Assembly (NCBI GenBank): GCA_004195335.1
Contig: SDWK01000416.1
Location: 1 to 14,369, forward strand
Reading direction: 5' to 3'
Length of the DNA: 14,369 nucleotides
Source of the DNA: Shewanella sp.
Lineage (GTDB): Bacteria > Pseudomonadota > Gammaproteobacteria > Enterobacterales > Shewanellaceae
The position numbers and the translations under genes were made by a program. Shown here one piece after another: positions 13,769 to 14,369 of this stretch. Under the pieces are notes generated by a model, which saw nothing but the letters and a program-made list of their open reading frames with translations, had not been told where the DNA came from and did no database searches. The number at the start of each line of letters is the position of its first letter. The first letter of the stretch is position 1.

Positions 13769-14236
13769 CTATTTCATACCCATACCAGCATGCTCATCTG
13801 TGTGTTCATCATCAATATGAGTGAGCTGGTTTGAGTTTGTATCAATATCCTTAGCAGACTCACACCAACTGATGCTGACATCTCGGTGCAGCTCAGTCCC
13901 TGCAGTTAAAATCCTGCTGATGATCGGTGAGGAGTAGTTAGACTTTGTCAGGTATTCTTTGACCCGAGTGATACGTCGATTGGCTAGCCACATATTATAC
14001 TTTCGAATATCTTCACTCTCCTGTTGTTGCTGCACCTGAAACTCAAGCAATAAATACCCTGTTCTCTCTGTGGCCTTTTCGAGTACCGAGTCTAATTCAC
14101 TGGAATATTGGGTTGGAAAGTACGAACTGTTTTTAGCATATGGAATAGTGGCTAAATGAATGTTTTTATTGCATTGGGCTGTGGCATTCCATGCGCCTAA
14201 TAGAAAAAAAACAGCAATGACTGCTCTTGTTCTCAT
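13769..14236 (-). CDS. Small periplasmic OmpA_C-like protein with His-rich tail
   Basis: The start is the ATG at 14236 with AAAGGAG seven bases upstream, giving 155 residues; an upstream in-frame start at 14293 is rejected. A signal peptide (1-20, 'MRTRAVIAVFFLLGAWNATA') is followed by 'QCNKN'; the residues before the cysteine do not form a lipobox. The body resembles a C-terminal OmpA/MotB peptidoglycan-binding fold: 'LDSVLEKATERTGYLLLEFQVQ', then 'NMWLANRRITRVKEYL', which mirrors the N-x-x-L-S-x-x-R-A-x-x-V-x-x-Y-L of OmpA. The late 'GTELHRDVSISW' would be the last strand. The classic peptidoglycan-binding Asp and Arg pattern is incomplete, so binding is uncertain. Two cysteines (near the start and in 'SWCES') may form a disulfide. 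The tail 'HIDDEHTDEHAGMGMK' is His/Met/acid-rich and might bind metal. Function unknown. Confidence 0.65.
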   Translation of the reverse strand: MRTRAVIAVFFLLGAWNATAQCNKNIHLATIPYAKNSSYFPTQYSSELDSVLEKATERTGYLLLEFQVQQQQESEDIRKYNMWLANRRITRVKEYLTKSNYSSPIISRILTAGTELHRDVSISWCESAKDIDTNSNQLTHIDDEHTDEHAGMGMK

Positions 14237-14369
14237 GCTTAACTCCTTTAAAGCAAATGTCGAATTGCTTACAACAAAATAAATGAGTTTCAATTCTAAT
14301 TTTAGCCGCGAATTTAAGCTAGTGCGAAGGGAAAATCAATAGCTTACATGACGATATAACATGAAAATA
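14237..14369 (-). promoter_or_regulatory. Upstream region of the OmpA-like gene
   Basis: These 133 A/T-rich bases run to the window edge and contain the leader and probably the promoter of the minus-strand OmpA-like gene. The ribosome site is clear. I found no sigma-28 or sigma-54 consensus and no inverted repeat of note. Confidence 0.3.

Overview
The window reads as chromosomal DNA of a gammaproteobacterium of the Shewanella type. AsnC, RluA, LdhA, AhpC and AhpF all align by eye, almost end to end, with their Escherichia coli counterparts. Several small neighbours (a DUF3332-like lipoprotein, small membrane proteins, a DsbA/CcdA-like fusion) are of a kind I associate with Shewanella and Vibrio relatives. 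Genus level is inference. There is no rRNA, tRNA, CRISPR array, phage or transposase gene.

Layout. Bases 1-19 are an exact Tn5/Nextera mosaic end, so the window starts at a contig end with sequencing adapter left on. Bases 20 to about 80 are of doubtful origin and abut a truncated secreted M36-type peptidase gene (minus). Then come asnC and rluA (both minus), and a minus-strand group of a small three-helix membrane protein, a TehB-like methyltransferase and a four-helix membrane protein. The plus strand carries ldhA and a dienelactone-hydrolase-family gene, separated by a 35-base perfect palindrome. A minus-strand DUF3332-like lipoprotein converges on them. A plus-strand spermidine-synthase-like gene follows, then the peroxide-defence pair ahpC-ahpF with three hairpins between them, then a six-helix GGDEF diguanylate cyclase. 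The right end is all minus strand: a 65-residue YjfB-like motility protein behind a perfect-consensus sigma-28 promoter, a DsbA/CcdA-like thiol-redox fusion with a strong terminator, and a small periplasmic OmpA-like protein.

How the genes fit together. AhpC (peroxidase) and AhpF (its NADH-dependent reductase) form one functional system. The DsbA/CcdA-like protein is a separate envelope thiol-redox route. The diguanylate cyclase and the sigma-28-driven YjfB-like gene converge on one terminator and both point to motility control, but a functional link is only inferred from adjacency. LdhA is fermentative. The rest look like independent housekeeping or accessory genes. I see no obvious novel defence or biosynthetic system. 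The best leads are the sigma-28 promoter, the 35-base palindrome, the thiol-redox fusion and the doubtful left end.
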